NCBI RefSeq assembly: GCF_011752815.1
Contig: NZ_VWWV01000001.1
Coordinates: 930,001-994,000 of the forward strand
DNA from: Enterobacter sp. Cy-643
Lineage (GTDB): Bacteria > Pseudomonadota > Gammaproteobacteria > Enterobacterales > Enterobacteriaceae
Length of the DNA stretch: 64,000 nucleotides
Reading direction: 5' to 3'
Shown: one piece after another, positions 46,550 through 56,304 of the stretch
Numbering within the stretch: the first letter of the stretch is position 1
Layout: each line of letters starts with the position of its first letter
Translations under genes and position numbers: made by a program
Notes under the pieces: model-generated
Told to the model about the DNA's origin: nothing
Database searches by the model: none
The model's input: only the letters and a program-made list of their open reading frames with translations

Positions 46550-47269
46550 ATGGTCATTAAGGCGCAGAGCCCAGCGGGTTTCGCGGAAGAGTATATTATA
46601 GAAAGTATCTGGAACAGCCGTTTTCCGCCGGGCTCCATCCTGCCGGCAGAGCGTGAACTTTCAGAACTGATTGGCGTCACGCGTACCACATTACGTGAAG
46701 TGCTTCAGCGTCTTGCACGCGACGGCTGGCTGACAATTCAGCACGGGAAGCCAACCCGGGTGAATAATTTCTGGGAAACCTCAGGCTTAAACATTCTGGA
46801 AACGCTGGCGCGTCTCGATCACGACAGCGTGCCGCAGCTGATTGATAATCTGCTTTCGGTGCGAACCAATATCTCCACGATATTTATCCGCACGGCGATT
46901 CGTCAGTATCCAGATAAAGCGCAGGAAGTGCTGGCCACGGCTAACAAAGTTGAAGACCACGCGGACGCCTTTGCCGAGCTGGATTACAACATTTTCCGCG
47001 GCCTGGCGTTTGCGTCTGGTAACCCGATTTATGGGCTGATCCTGAACGGGATGAAAGGGCTGTACACCCGCATCGGGCGTCACTACTTCTCCAATCCTGA
47101 AGCCCGTAGCCTGGCGCTGGGCTTCTACCACCGCCTGGCGGAAATCTGCCAGCAGGGGCTTCACGAACAGGTCTTTGATACCGTGCGTAACTACGGTCGC
47201 GAGAGCGGCGAGATTTGGCACCGTATGCAAAAAAACCTGCCCGGCGATTTGGCGATGCACAGTCGCTAG
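46550..47269 (+). CDS. fadR: fatty acid metabolism regulator FadR
   Basis: A GntR-family regulator that represses beta-oxidation genes and activates fabA/fabB; long-chain acyl-CoA releases it from DNA. The 239-aa protein has an N-terminal winged helix (1-72; [20 protein letters not shown], 20 residues) and an acyl-CoA-binding helical domain (about 80-230). The ATG at 46550 ([10 protein letters not shown]) matches the family start. FadR-type sites are visible before fadD and before fadR itself. Confidence 0.97.
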   Translation: MVIKAQSPAGFAEEYIIESIWNSRFPPGSILPAERELSELIGVTRTTLREVLQRLARDGWLTIQHGKPTRVNNFWETSGLNILETLARLDHDSVPQLIDNLLSVRTNISTIFIRTAIRQYPDKAQEVLATANKVEDHADAFAELDYNIFRGLAFASGNPIYGLILNGMKGLYTRIGRHYFSNPEARSLALGFYHRLAEICQQGLHEQVFDTVRNYGRESGEIWHRMQKNLPGDLAMHSR

Positions 47270-47275
47270 GTCAGC

Positions 47276-47302
47276 ATAAAAACGCTTCCAGAAGGAAGCG
47301 CT
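47276..47302 (-). terminator. terminator-like hairpin on the ycgB strand
   Basis: Minus-strand CGCTTCC-TTCT-GGAAGCG runs into T5. It lies beyond the ycgB stop, near the fadR stop, and could end readthrough from ycgB. Confidence 0.55.
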
Positions 47303-47363
47303 ACAGACTGTTGACAAACCTCTGATGATTTAAGAAATAACAGAGGACTCGTTAAAAAAACAG

Positions 47364-47432
47364 GAAAATCAATTCATTGATTTTCGGCTAATAACCACAA
47401 AGAGGGAAAAACCACGCTTTTTCCCTCTTTGT
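47364..47432. repeat. two long perfect inverted repeats between fadR and ycgB
   Basis: GAAAATCAAT / ATTGATTTTC (47364-47385, 2-nt spacer) is followed by ACAAAGAGGGAAAAA / TTTTTCCCTCTTTGT (47397-47432, a 15-bp stem with a 6-nt loop). Both lie within the 207-bp gap between the convergent genes. Confidence 0.7.
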
Positions 47433-47442
47433 CAGCAACTTT

Positions 47443-47470
47443 AAACGCTTCCCTCGGGAAGCGTTTTTTT
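47443..47470 (+). terminator. intrinsic terminator of fadR
   Basis: AAACGCTTCC-CTCG-GGAAGCGTTT runs into a T8 tract, just before the ycgB stop on the other strand. The stem reuses the CGCTTCC/GGAAGCG of the hairpin at 47283. Confidence 0.85.
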
Positions 47471-47476
47471 TCACTC

Positions 47477-49009
47477 TTACAGCGGGTTTCGCTGGGGGCA
47501 GCGTTCCAGCAGTTCCACGCTGCCATCCGCGTTTTGCTGCTCCAGAACGACGTCAAACCCCCACAGGCGATGCACATGCTTGAGCACTTCCCGGCGGCCC
47601 TTATCCAGCGGGGCGCGGTTGTGCGGGATGTAGCGCAGCGTTAGCGAACGGTCCCCGCGCAAATCTACATCCCAGACCTGAATGTTCGGCTCGAGGTTAC
47701 TCAGGTTATACTGGGCCGACAGCTGCGAGCGTATTTCCCGGTAACCCTCTTCGTTGTGGATGGCTGAGATTTCCAGGTAATTATTACGGTCATCGTCCAG
47801 CACGGTGAACAGGCGGAAGTCGCGCATCAGCTTAGGCGACAGGAACTGGCTGATAAAGCTTTCGTCCTTGAAGTCACGCATGGCGAAATGCAGCGTTTCC
47901 AGCCAGTCTTTGCCGGCAATATCCGGGAACCAGTATCGGTCTTCTTCGGTCGGCGACTGGCAAATACGTTTGATATCCTGGAACATGGCGAACCCCAGCG
48001 CGTAGGGGTTAATGCCGTTGTACCACGGGCTGTTATAGGGTGGCTGGAACACCACATTGGTATGGCTGTGCAAAAACTCCAGCATAAAGCGGTCGCTGAC
48101 TTTGCCCTCGTCATACAGGTGGTTGAGAATGGTGTAGTGCCAGAAGGTGGCCCAGCCCTCGTTCATGACCTGGGTCTGCTTTTGCGGATAAAAATACTGG
48201 CTTACCTTGCGCACAATACGCAGGATCTCACGCTGCCAGGGCTCCAGCAGCGGAGCGTTCTTCTCCATAAAATACAGCAGATTCTCCTGTGGCTCCGAAG
48301 GGAAGCGGTGGGCGGATTCTGCGGTCTTTTCCTCTTCCTTACGCGGCAGCGTGCGCCAGAGCGTATTCACCTGGCTTTGCAGATACTCCTCCCGGCTTTT
48401 CTGACGCGCTTTTTCCTCCTGCAGGGATATCTTCTGCGGGCGTTTATAGCGGTCTACGCCGTAGTTCATCAGCGCATGGCAGGAGTCCAGCAGGCGTTCC
48501 ACTTCATCAACGCCATAGCGCTCTTCACACTGCGTGATGTAATTTTTGGCGAAAATCAGATAGTCAATTATTGAGCTGGCATCCGTCCAGCTGCGGAACA
48601 GATAATTGTTTTTAAAGAAAGAGTTATGCCCGTAGCAGGCATGCGCAATAACCAGTGCCTGCATGGTGATGGTGTTCTCTTCCATCAAATAGGCAATGCA
48701 GGGGTTAGAGTTGATGACAATCTCATACGCCAGCCCTTGCTGCCCGTGCTTGTACAGGCGCTCGGTTTCGATGAATTTTTTGCCAAAAGACCAGTGCGGA
48801 TAGTTAATCGGCATCCCTACGCTGGAATACGCATCCATCATCTGTTCCGAGGTAATGACTTCAATCTGGTGGGGATAGGTGTCCAGCCGGTAGAGCTTTG
48901 CTACCCGGTCAATTTCGGCCAGGTAGACGTCCAGTAGCTCAAACGTCCAGTCGGGGCCGTCACTCAGACGGATGGGATCCTTTGTGGCGAAATCAGTTAC
49001 GGTAGCCAT
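47477..49009 (-). CDS. ycgB: SpoVR-family protein YcgB
   Basis: A 510-aa cytosolic protein homologous to Bacillus SpoVR. Its function in enterics is unproven; it usually goes with the yeaG-yeaH stress kinase system and the sigma-S regulon. Highly conserved stretches are HACYGHNSFFKNNYLFR, NEGWATFWHYTILN and NPYALGFAMFQDIKRI. I take the ATG at 49009, with GAGGGCG upstream, giving the E. coli length. The frame stays open to 49129 without conservation. Confidence 0.94.
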   Translation of the reverse strand: MATVTDFATKDPIRLSDGPDWTFELLDVYLAEIDRVAKLYRLDTYPHQIEVITSEQMMDAYSSVGMPINYPHWSFGKKFIETERLYKHGQQGLAYEIVINSNPCIAYLMEENTITMQALVIAHACYGHNSFFKNNYLFRSWTDASSIIDYLIFAKNYITQCEERYGVDEVERLLDSCHALMNYGVDRYKRPQKISLQEEKARQKSREEYLQSQVNTLWRTLPRKEEEKTAESAHRFPSEPQENLLYFMEKNAPLLEPWQREILRIVRKVSQYFYPQKQTQVMNEGWATFWHYTILNHLYDEGKVSDRFMLEFLHSHTNVVFQPPYNSPWYNGINPYALGFAMFQDIKRICQSPTEEDRYWFPDIAGKDWLETLHFAMRDFKDESFISQFLSPKLMRDFRLFTVLDDDRNNYLEISAIHNEEGYREIRSQLSAQYNLSNLEPNIQVWDVDLRGDRSLTLRYIPHNRAPLDKGRREVLKHVHRLWGFDVVLEQQNADGSVELLERCPQRNPL

Positions 49010-49229
49010 CAGCGCGCCCTCATTGTTTTCAACTTTCTCTGGATGGAAAGCCTCACTTTCAAGAATAGACAACTCCTGAAAGATAGCGCCGACAAGTAAA
49101 ATTTTTTCTTCGCGATTTATTGATCTCAATAGCGGGATTTTAGCCCACCGTGCAGCATTTTATTTTGACGAAAATGTTTTCCCGTACAGGAGATGCTAAT
49201 TATCTCGATCCAGCGCTGACGGGCAACTC

Positions 49230-49245
49230 TGTGAGTTTAGTCACC
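49230..49245. promoter_or_regulatory. CRP site upstream of dadA
   Basis: TGTGA-GTTTAG-TCACC differs from the consensus TGTGA-N6-TCACA at one base. It lies about 100 bp before dadA, which is subject to catabolite control in E. coli. Confidence 0.65.
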
Positions 49246-49298
49246 ATAATAAAGCCATATGTTGAATAACATATTCAACTGAGTTATCAATATGTAAT

Positions 49299-49313
49299 CA
49301 GAAGATTATTCTT
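49299..49313. promoter_or_regulatory. Lrp site at the dadA start
   Basis: CAGAAGATTATTCTT matches the 15-bp Lrp consensus YAGHAWATTWTDCTR at 13 positions and lies 22 bp before the dadA ATG. Lrp represses dadAX and alanine relieves it in E. coli. Confidence 0.65.
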
Positions 49314-49334
49314 TTAGCTAATTGCGGAGCAGAT

Positions 49335-50633
49335 ATGCGTGTTGTGGTACTGGGAAGTGGTGTCGTCGGCGTGGCGAGCGCCTGGTATTTACGTCAGGCC
49401 GGGCATGAAGTCACCGTCATCGATCGCGAATCAGGGCCGGCGCAGGAAACCAGCGCGGCCAATGCCGGGCAAATCTCTCCGGGGTATGCTGCCCCGTGGG
49501 CGGCACCGGGCGTGCCGTTAAAAGCCATTAAGTGGATGTTCCAGCGTCACGCGCCGCTGGCCATCAGCCTCGACGGAACCCAGTTTCAGCTGAAGTGGAT
49601 GTGGCAGATGCTGCGCAACTGCGATACCCGCCATTACATGGAAAACAAAGGCCGCATGGTGCGTCTGGCTGAATACAGCCGTGATTGTCTGAAAGAATTG
49701 CGCCACAGTACCGGCATCCAGTATGAAGGCCGGCAGGGCGGTACGCTGCAGCTGTTCCGCACCGGGCAGCAGTATGAAAGCGCGGCCAAAGACATCGCCG
49801 TATTGAAAGACGCGGGCGTGCCGTATGAACTGCTGGAAGCCAGCCAGCTGAACCGCGTTGAACCCGCGCTGGCGGACGTGGCCCATAAGCTAACTGGCGG
49901 TCTGCGCCTGCCAAACGATGAAACCGGTGACTGCCAGCTGTTTACCCAAAACCTGGCGCGGATGGCGGCGGAAGCGGGCGTTGAGTTTCGGTTTAATACG
50001 CCGGTTGACCGGCTGCTATACGATAACCAGCAAATCAGCGGCGTACAGTGCGGCCAGGAAGTGGTGAAGGGTGATGCCTACGTCGTGGCATTCGGTTCCT
50101 ATTCCACTGGCCTGCTCAAGGGCATCGCCGATATTCCTGTCTATCCTTTAAAAGGATATTCACTGACAATTCCTATTGCCGACGAACAGGGCGCGCCGGT
50201 TTCAACCATTCTGGATGAAACCTACAAGATTGCTATTACCCGCTTTGACAACCGCATCCGCGTGGGAGGCATGGCTGAAATCGTAGGTTTTAACACTGAA
50301 CTGCTGCAGCCGCGCCGCGAAACGCTGGAAATGGTCGTCAGGGATCTCTATCCGCGCGGTGGGCACGTAGAGCAGGCAACGTTCTGGACCGGGCTACGCC
50401 CGATGACGCCGGACGGGACGCCAATTGTAGGGCGCACGCCGTTCAGAAATCTCTGGCTTAATACCGGACACGGCACGCTAGGCTGGACAATGGCATGTGG
50501 GTCGGGCCAGATGCTGAGCGACCTGATCTCCGGACGTACCCCGGCTATCCCAAGCGAGGATTTAGGCATCGCACGCTACGCGCCTGGCTTTACGCCACTG
50601 AGCGCCCGTCACCTTCACGGCGCACATAACTAA
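49335..50633 (+). CDS. dadA: D-amino acid dehydrogenase DadA
   Basis: A membrane-associated FAD enzyme oxidising D-alanine to pyruvate and ammonia and feeding electrons to the respiratory chain. The protein is 432 aa, equal to E. coli. The dinucleotide-binding motif is [13 protein letters not shown] (7-19) with the acidic end IDRE. The C-terminal FAD-contact region is [14 protein letters not shown]. dadX starts 11 bp after its stop, so L-alanine is racemised then oxidised. Confidence 0.97.
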   Translation: MRVVVLGSGVVGVASAWYLRQAGHEVTVIDRESGPAQETSAANAGQISPGYAAPWAAPGVPLKAIKWMFQRHAPLAISLDGTQFQLKWMWQMLRNCDTRHYMENKGRMVRLAEYSRDCLKELRHSTGIQYEGRQGGTLQLFRTGQQYESAAKDIAVLKDAGVPYELLEASQLNRVEPALADVAHKLTGGLRLPNDETGDCQLFTQNLARMAAEAGVEFRFNTPVDRLLYDNQQISGVQCGQEVVKGDAYVVAFGSYSTGLLKGIADIPVYPLKGYSLTIPIADEQGAPVSTILDETYKIAITRFDNRIRVGGMAEIVGFNTELLQPRRETLEMVVRDLYPRGGHVEQATFWTGLRPMTPDGTPIVGRTPFRNLWLNTGHGTLGWTMACGSGQMLSDLISGRTPAIPSEDLGIARYAPGFTPLSARHLHGAHN

Positions 50634-50644
50634 AAGGAGCCGTC

Positions 50645-51715
50645 ATGTCCCGTCCTGTGGTAGCGACGCTGGATCTCAGCGCGCTGCGCAATAATCTTGA
50701 CGTGGTGCGCAGAGCCGCCCCGCATTCACGTGTCTGGTCGGTCGTTAAGGCCAATGCATACGGACATGGTCTCGACCGGGTCTGGTCGGCGTTAGGTGCG
50801 ACCGATGGTTTTGCCATGCTGAACCTTGAAGAAGCCATCTTACTGCGCGAGCGCGGCTGGAAAGGGCCGATCCTGATGCTGGAGGGGTTCTTCCATGCCG
50901 ATGAGCTGGCGCTGTTCGACAAATACCGTCTGACCACCAGCTTGCACAGTAACTGGCAGGTGAAGGCGATAGCCAACGCGAAGCTGAGCGCGCCGCTGGA
51001 TATTTATCTCAAAATCAACAGCGGAATGAATCGTCTCGGGTTTACGCCCGATCGCGTGCACGGCATCTGGCAAAAGCTTCGTTCTATCCCGAATGTGGGA
51101 GAACTGACGCTGATGGCGCATTTTGCCGATGCCGAGCAGCCAGAAGGCATTGTTGAGCCAATGAAGCGTATTGAGCAGGCGGCGGAGGGGATTGATGCGC
51201 CTCGTTCCCTGTCAAACTCAGCGGCTACGCTGTGGCACCCGGAGGCGCACTTTGACTGGGTTCGCCCTGGGATAATCCTGTATGGCGCTTCTCCGAGCGG
51301 GCAATGGCAGGATGTCGCCACCAGCGGCCTTCAGCCGGTAATGACGTTGAGCAGCGAAATTATTGGTATTCAGAACCTGAAAGCTGGCGATACCGTGGGC
51401 TACGGCAGTCGCTACACCGCCAGCGGCGAGCAGCGAATCGGCATTGTGGCCGGTGGCTATGCGGATGGTTACCCACGTATTGCGGCAGATGGCGCGCCGG
51501 TCATGGTGGATGGCGTCATGACCAGCCTGGTGGGCAAAGTATCGATGGATATGATCGCCGTAGACCTGACGCCTTGCCCGCAGGCGGGTATTGGCAGCCC
51601 GGTTGAGCTGTGGGGCAAAAACGTCAAAATTGACGATGTCGCCAGCGCCGCCGGTACGGTTGGCTATGAGCTGATGTGTGCGTTAGCGCCGAGAGTGCCG
51701 GTGGTGGTGAGTTAA
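50645..51715 (+). CDS. dadX: catabolic alanine racemase DadX
   Basis: A PLP enzyme interconverting L- and D-alanine, mainly for catabolism with DadA. The 356-aa protein carries the PLP lysine Lys35 (VVKANAYGHG) and the second catalytic base Tyr253 (VGYGSRYT). The SD AAAAGGAG lies between the dadA stop and the ATG. Confidence 0.97.
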   Translation: MSRPVVATLDLSALRNNLDVVRRAAPHSRVWSVVKANAYGHGLDRVWSALGATDGFAMLNLEEAILLRERGWKGPILMLEGFFHADELALFDKYRLTTSLHSNWQVKAIANAKLSAPLDIYLKINSGMNRLGFTPDRVHGIWQKLRSIPNVGELTLMAHFADAEQPEGIVEPMKRIEQAAEGIDAPRSLSNSAATLWHPEAHFDWVRPGIILYGASPSGQWQDVATSGLQPVMTLSSEIIGIQNLKAGDTVGYGSRYTASGEQRIGIVAGGYADGYPRIAADGAPVMVDGVMTSLVGKVSMDMIAVDLTPCPQAGIGSPVELWGKNVKIDDVASAAGTVGYELMCALAPRVPVVVS

Positions 51716-51783
51716 CGTTTTTGCTTCTCTCGAGATGTTGTCTCGCTGTCATCTTGCTTGATGACAGGCACTGAATTTAACCG

Positions 51784-51805
51784 CAGAATCGCTTCTGTTT
51801 TTTTT
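51784..51805 (+). terminator. terminator of dadAX
   Basis: A short CAGAA-TCGC-TTCTG stem is followed by T8, about 70 nt past the dadX stop. A second hairpin (CTGTCATC / GATGACAG, 51746-51767) precedes it without a T-tract. Confidence 0.55.
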
Positions 51806-51810
51806 ACCCT

Positions 51811-51896
51811 CACTCTAACCCTCTCCCAGAGGGAGAGGGGATAAAGAAGGTTTCCGCTATTTGTTTTCCCCCTCGCCCCTTTGAGGAGAGGGGAAA
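51811..51896. repeat. REP-like inverted pair (REPIN-type) between dadX and cvrA
   Basis: Two GC-rich palindromic units lie in inverted orientation: CCCTCTCCC-AGA-GGGAGAGGG (51819-51839), and TTTCCCCCTC...GAGAGGGGAAA ending at the cvrA stop. The pattern CCCTCTCCC/GAGGGG is typical of extragenic palindromic repeats. Copies elsewhere cannot be checked from this window. Confidence 0.6.
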
Positions 51897-53633
51897 CTAC
51901 TCCTCTTCTTCCTCGGCCACCCGGACACCAATCTTACGCACCAGGTTGTCTTCTTTTTCGGCCACCGTCCAAATCATCCCGGCAAACTCCACCTGGTCAC
52001 CAACAACCGGCGCGCCGCCAAGCATTCCCAGCACAAAATCACCTAACGATTGTTGAGTATCCACTTCTTCGTCCAGCGTCAGGCCGTAAATGGTTGCCAC
52101 GTCGGAGAACTGGGCGCTGGCTTCCAGAATAAAGTCGCCAAAGAAACGCTGATCCAAATCCACCGGTGGCGACTGACTAAACAGTTTCCCCAGCGCGGGA
52201 AGATCGCGCTCCCGGCCAATGACACAAAGTACATCGCCTTCCCGCAGGCGAGTGCTGCCCGTCGGGTGAAGCAGCACGTTATCGCGGAACAGCGCGGCAA
52301 TGCGCGTTTCTTCTGGCATATGCAGGTCACGCAGGGCGGCGCCCACACACCATTTATCTTCACTTAGCTGGTAGACAAACTGCTCCCAGGGATTGTCAGG
52401 ATGAATATCCAGACCCACGCGGGAAACAGGCCAGCCGACCGGCGGCACCACGACTTTGGCTTTTTTTGCGGCCCAGCCCAGCGACGTGCCCTGGAGCAGG
52501 AGAGACACCAGCACCACAAAGAAGGCCACGTTGAAGAACAGACGGGCGTTATCCAACCCGGCCATCATCGGGAACACCGCCAGAATGATTGGCACCGCGC
52601 CACGCAGCCCAACCCAGCTGATAAATACGCGCTCGCGGAGGTTAAAACCGCGGAAGGGCAACAAACCAGCAAAAATCGACAACGGACGAGCAAAGAAGAT
52701 CATCCACGCGGAAAGCAGCAGGGCAGGTACTGCAATCGGCAGCAGATCGGACGGGTTCACCAGTAAGCCCAGCACCAGGAACATGCCGATTTGTGCCATC
52801 CAGGCCAGGCCGTCGAAGGTTTGCAGGATCCCGAAACGGTTGCGAATCGGGCGGTTGCCCATCACAAAGCCGCACAGATAAACCGCCAGAATACCGCTGC
52901 CGTCCAGCGCCGTTGTCACGCCAAACACCATAATCCCGCCGCTCAGAGCCAGCATCGGGTAAAGCCCGTGGGGGAGCGTTATCCTGTTAATCATTTGCAG
53001 CAGCAGATAGCCGCCGCCGAGACCAAGCATAATTCCCAGGCCAAATTGCTGAATGATATGCACGAGGAACAGCCAGCTCAGGCCGGTCTGGTGCTGCTGA
53101 ATCATCTCAATCAGCGTGATGGTGAGAAACACCGCCATTGGATCATTGCTGCCCGATTCAATTTCAAGCGTTGCGCCCACGCGTTCGTTCAGGCCTTTTC
53201 CACCGAGCAGGGAAAAGACCGCCGCGGCATCGGTGGAACCGACAATGGCGCCGATAAGCAGGCCGTCAATCAGTTTCAGGTTGAACAGCCAGGCGGCGGC
53301 AATCCCGGTCAGCCCGGAGGTAATTAATACACCGACGGTTGCCAGCGAGAGCGCGGGGCCCAGCGCAACGCGAAACGAGCTCGCCTGGGTTCGCATCCCG
53401 CCGTCAAGCAGGATCACCGCCAGCGCCAGGTTACTGATCAGGTAGGCAAAGGGATAATTATCAAACGGGATACCGCCAAGGCCATCGATCCCGGCCAGCA
53501 TGCCGATAGCCAGAAAGATAACCAGAATGGGAATGCCCAGACGAGAGGAGAAAGAACTTAATAAGATGCTGCAAGTTACCAGAACGGAACCCAAAATAAA
53601 CAGACTGACAATCGCCCCAGCGTCCAAAATCAT
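51897..53633 (-). CDS. cvrA: potassium/proton antiporter CvrA (NhaP2 family)
   Basis: An inner-membrane CPA1-family K+(Na+)/H+ antiporter, in E. coli linked to volume and osmolarity responses. Its 578 aa equal the E. coli length. About 12 helices include the ion-site motif [16 protein letters not shown] cytoplasmic TrkA_C-type regulatory domain (about 400-490) and a CorC-like acidic end ([14 protein letters not shown]) follow. It is convergent with dadX. Confidence 0.94.
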   Translation of the reverse strand: MILDAGAIVSLFILGSVLVTCSILLSSFSSRLGIPILVIFLAIGMLAGIDGLGGIPFDNYPFAYLISNLALAVILLDGGMRTQASSFRVALGPALSLATVGVLITSGLTGIAAAWLFNLKLIDGLLIGAIVGSTDAAAVFSLLGGKGLNERVGATLEIESGSNDPMAVFLTITLIEMIQQHQTGLSWLFLVHIIQQFGLGIMLGLGGGYLLLQMINRITLPHGLYPMLALSGGIMVFGVTTALDGSGILAVYLCGFVMGNRPIRNRFGILQTFDGLAWMAQIGMFLVLGLLVNPSDLLPIAVPALLLSAWMIFFARPLSIFAGLLPFRGFNLRERVFISWVGLRGAVPIILAVFPMMAGLDNARLFFNVAFFVVLVSLLLQGTSLGWAAKKAKVVVPPVGWPVSRVGLDIHPDNPWEQFVYQLSEDKWCVGAALRDLHMPEETRIAALFRDNVLLHPTGSTRLREGDVLCVIGRERDLPALGKLFSQSPPVDLDQRFFGDFILEASAQFSDVATIYGLTLDEEVDTQQSLGDFVLGMLGGAPVVGDQVEFAGMIWTVAEKEDNLVRKIGVRVAEEEEE

Positions 53634-53716
53634 TCGTCTCCTTTGTCTATGTTGTGGAATTGTAACATGTCATCTGTTAGCCAAACGCTCAAAAAGGGCG
53701 CTTAAACCGAGCTTCT

Positions 53717-54628
53717 TTAGCGAAGTACCGGATGCCCACTTAACGTCAGTCGGGAGGTGACGCCGTCGTGGGCCAGCTCGCCAAACGCGCCGAGCGGCAG
53801 CGTCACGGTTTGTGGTTCATGTCCAAAAGGCAGGCCGGAAAGGACAGGCACGTTCAGGCGCTGTTGCAGCGTTTTACGCATTACCTCAAAAGTATATCCT
53901 GCATCGTAATCCGTTGCGGTTGTACCGTTAAAACTTCCTAAAATAATCGTTTTCTGGCGCGAAAGAATGCCCGCATGGTAAAGCTGCAGCAGCATGCGCT
54001 CAACGCGGAAGGGATGTTCATTGATGTCCTCCACAACCAAAATACCGCCGTCTATTGGCGGCAAAAACGGCGTGCCGACCAGAGAGATTAGCATTGCGAG
54101 ATTGCCGCCCCAAACCGTGCCGCTGGCCTGCATCGCGGGCGCATCGTTTTCCCAACTTAGCGTGAACGTCGGTTCGCTGAGCGCCTGCCAGAAGTGGCGC
54201 CAGGTATATTCATCCATCTCCTCGGCACCAAAATTTCCGGCCAGCATCGGGCCACTGAAGGTGATGGCTCCGCACTGTGCCAGCAGGGCCATCTGGAAAG
54301 CGGTGAAGTCGCTGTGACCACAAATAATTTGTGGCCGGGCGCGAAGCGAAGCCCCAAGACGTGAAAAATCAATGTGCTCAAGCAGGCGGCTCACGCCGTA
54401 ACCCCCGCGCACGGCCAGCACGATGTCCGTTTCCGACGGCAGCGCCGCCAGCTGATTAAGTTCAGCCAGTCGCTCACTGTCCGTGCCGGCAAAACGCTGA
54501 AAACGCCGGGTCACTGCCTGCTGATTGACGACCTGATGCCCGTTCTCTTCCAGCCGACGAATGCCCCTGGCGGCGGCCTGTTGATTAATGCAGTAGCCGG
54601 ACGGGGCGATTAAATGAATCAGAGACAT
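53717..54628 (-). CDS. ldcA: murein tetrapeptide LD-carboxypeptidase LdcA
   Basis: A cytosolic serine peptidase that removes the terminal D-alanine from recycled murein tetrapeptides. The protein is 303 aa. The catalytic Ser106 lies in CGHSDFTA, and [31 protein letters not shown] and [13 protein letters not shown] (His of the triad) are intact. It is divergent from emtA; both serve peptidoglycan turnover. Confidence 0.96.
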   Translation of the reverse strand: MSLIHLIAPSGYCINQQAAARGIRRLEENGHQVVNQQAVTRRFQRFAGTDSERLAELNQLAALPSETDIVLAVRGGYGVSRLLEHIDFSRLGASLRARPQIICGHSDFTAFQMALLAQCGAITFSGPMLAGNFGAEEMDEYTWRHFWQALSEPTFTLSWENDAPAMQASGTVWGGNLAMLISLVGTPFLPPIDGGILVVEDINEHPFRVERMLLQLYHAGILSRQKTIILGSFNGTTATDYDAGYTFEVMRKTLQQRLNVPVLSGLPFGHEPQTVTLPLGAFGELAHDGVTSRLTLSGHPVLR

Positions 54629-54723
54629 GGCATTTCCTTGCTGAATATGAATTGGTTATCATGCCGCTATCGAGAGCACTTGTCATCGCCGTTATGGCTG
54701 GCCACATCAATAAGGATAGAGGC

Positions 54724-55335
54724 GTGAAATTAAGAGGGTTTATCATTCTGGTGCTATTCCTGGCCGGTTGTTCCAGCCATTCTCCGCAGCCGCAGGCGCC
54801 GTGGGATCCGACGATCCCCACCCAGCGGGCGCTGAACTGGATGCCGCTGACCGAACTCTCCGGGCAGCAATGGGGCGTTAGTCCGAGACTGATAACGGCG
54901 ATCATTGCGGTAGAGTCGGGCGGCAATCCGCAGCTGGTTAGCGCCTCTAATGCCATCGGCCTGATGCAGATCAAAGGCTCCACGGCGGGCAAAGAGGTGT
55001 ATCGCAATCAGGGCTTCAGAGGGCAGCCATCGGACAGTGAACTGAGAGAGCCGGCGCGTAATATCGACATCGGTACGGCTTATCTGAGTATTCTGGAACA
55101 CGGCATTTTGCGGGGGATCAACGACCCGCAGGTGATGCAGTACGCGCTGATTGTTTCTTACGTGAACGGGGCGGGGGCGCTACTCAGAACCTTTGATTCT
55201 GACAGGCAGACCGCGATCGACAAAATTAACCGTCTGAGCCCGGATGAGTTTTACCAGCACGTGGCGACTAACCATCCGGCACCGCAGGCACCGCGCTACC
55301 TGTATAAGGTCACGCGGGCCATGAACGCCATTTAA
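54724..55335 (+). CDS. emtA: endo-type membrane-bound lytic transglycosylase EmtA
   Basis: An outer-membrane lipoprotein that cleaves within glycan strands of peptidoglycan. It is 203 aa from GTG 54724 (MKLRGF), with AGGATAGAGG upstream, matching E. coli in length. The lipobox is LFLAGC (Cys16). The SLT domain has catalytic Glu64 (IIAVESGG), the IGLMQIK motif and [10 protein letters not shown]. The longer ATG start at 54652 would spoil the signal peptide. Confidence 0.95.
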   Translation: MKLRGFIILVLFLAGCSSHSPQPQAPWDPTIPTQRALNWMPLTELSGQQWGVSPRLITAIIAVESGGNPQLVSASNAIGLMQIKGSTAGKEVYRNQGFRGQPSDSELREPARNIDIGTAYLSILEHGILRGINDPQVMQYALIVSYVNGAGALLRTFDSDRQTAIDKINRLSPDEFYQHVATNHPAPQAPRYLYKVTRAMNAI

Positions 55336-55336
55336 G

Positions 55337-56068
55337 CTATTTCACGCGGTTGGCCTTTTCCCGGGCCGACCGCTCCAGCGAGAAAATAATCTTTTGCAGT
55401 TCGCGCTCGACCGCCGGATTCACGTTTAAGAAACGAAAGCTCAGGCGCGGAGTAGAAATGGTCTCATTTTTACTGTCCACCACTTTTCGCTCCGAAACCA
55501 TCACCAGCTGCATATCAAAGTAAAACTTGCCCCATTCCACGAGATCCATCTCTACGCGGCCAAAACGCAGGCCGGGCGCAAGGCCTGGTGGGAGCGTGCC
55601 GTCCACCAGGGCGCCCATTCCACCCAGAGACAGGTCGCAGAGTCGGAAAGCAAACTGAGAACCGTCGGCAAGCTCGGTACGGCAATAGTACTGGGGCTGC
55701 GTAGGCGCGGTAATGCGGAAATATTCCCGGCGCTGAACGAACCACAGCGAGGTCGGCAGCGGCGTGGTAAATGCCGGTAAATTTTGATATTCCGTCGCTT
55801 TAAGGCCCGAAAGCGAAAACTCGACTTTGGCTCCCTGCGTTTCAGCGATGAAATCAATATCGTTGGCCTTCTGCACGGAAAGGTTCTCCTGCGCCTGGCT
55901 GCCAAAGTCCAGCACTAAACGCTCTGCCGAAACATCGAGAATTTTGCTGATGAACTGCCCGTTAGACCATTCCAGCCTGACGGGAACCTGCTGTCTGTGT
56001 AAATCACGTAACACACCTAATACTGCCAGAGGAGACTGCTTCAGGAACTGATCGTTATAGTGACTCAA
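55337..56068 (-). CDS. ycgR: flagellar brake protein YcgR
   Basis: A c-di-GMP effector that binds the flagellar motor and slows rotation. The 243-aa protein has an N-terminal YcgR domain (about 1-110) and a C-terminal PilZ domain. Its binding motifs are QRREYFR (RxxxR type) and DLSLGGMG (D/NxSxxG). A near-perfect flagellar sigma-28 promoter lies 43 bp upstream. Its stop is 1 bp from that of emtA, tail to tail. Together with pdeD in this window it belongs to the c-di-GMP network. Confidence 0.97.
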   Translation of the reverse strand: MSHYNDQFLKQSPLAVLGVLRDLHRQQVPVRLEWSNGQFISKILDVSAERLVLDFGSQAQENLSVQKANDIDFIAETQGAKVEFSLSGLKATEYQNLPAFTTPLPTSLWFVQRREYFRITAPTQPQYYCRTELADGSQFAFRLCDLSLGGMGALVDGTLPPGLAPGLRFGRVEMDLVEWGKFYFDMQLVMVSERKVVDSKNETISTPRLSFRFLNVNPAVERELQKIIFSLERSAREKANRVK

Positions 56069-56110
56069 GGCTCAAGTCCTTGTTGTATTTTCAGGTTGTG
56101 GTAACGAAGC

Positions 56111-56137
56111 TTATCGGCAAAACCGCACAAAACTTAA
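56111..56137 (-). promoter_or_regulatory. sigma-28 (FliA) promoter of ycgR
   Basis: On the minus strand TTAAGTTT-N11-GCCGATAA matches the FliA consensus TAAAGTTT-N11-GCCGATAA with one mismatch and an exact -10. ycgR is a class 3 flagellar gene in E. coli. Confidence 0.88.
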
Positions 56138-56304
56138 TACAAATTTTTGACTATTTTTGCCTGAAAATGCGTATAACCAGGTGAGATTCATCACGTTTTT
56201 TTGCAACCGAACTATACTCTTTTTGACAGCAGGTCGCTTACCGGGGCGCAGACAGCCTCGGGCGAGCCTGCTAAAGCTCACAATGTAGAAGAGGACGTTC
56301 TAAA

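Larger units (their letters stand above)
49010..49334. promoter_or_regulatory. ycgB-dadA intergenic control region
   Basis: These 325 bases between divergent genes hold no gene. They include a CRP site (49230-49245), a perfect 8-bp palindrome GTTGAATA-ACA-TATTCAAC (49261-49279) and an Lrp-like site (49299-49313). The ycgB half is AT-rich without recognised sites. Confidence 0.6.

Noticed and set aside
51720-51896. CRISPR-like repeat units after dadX
   Set aside because: Only two palindromic units in inverted orientation and no regular spacers; a REP-type pair explains it.
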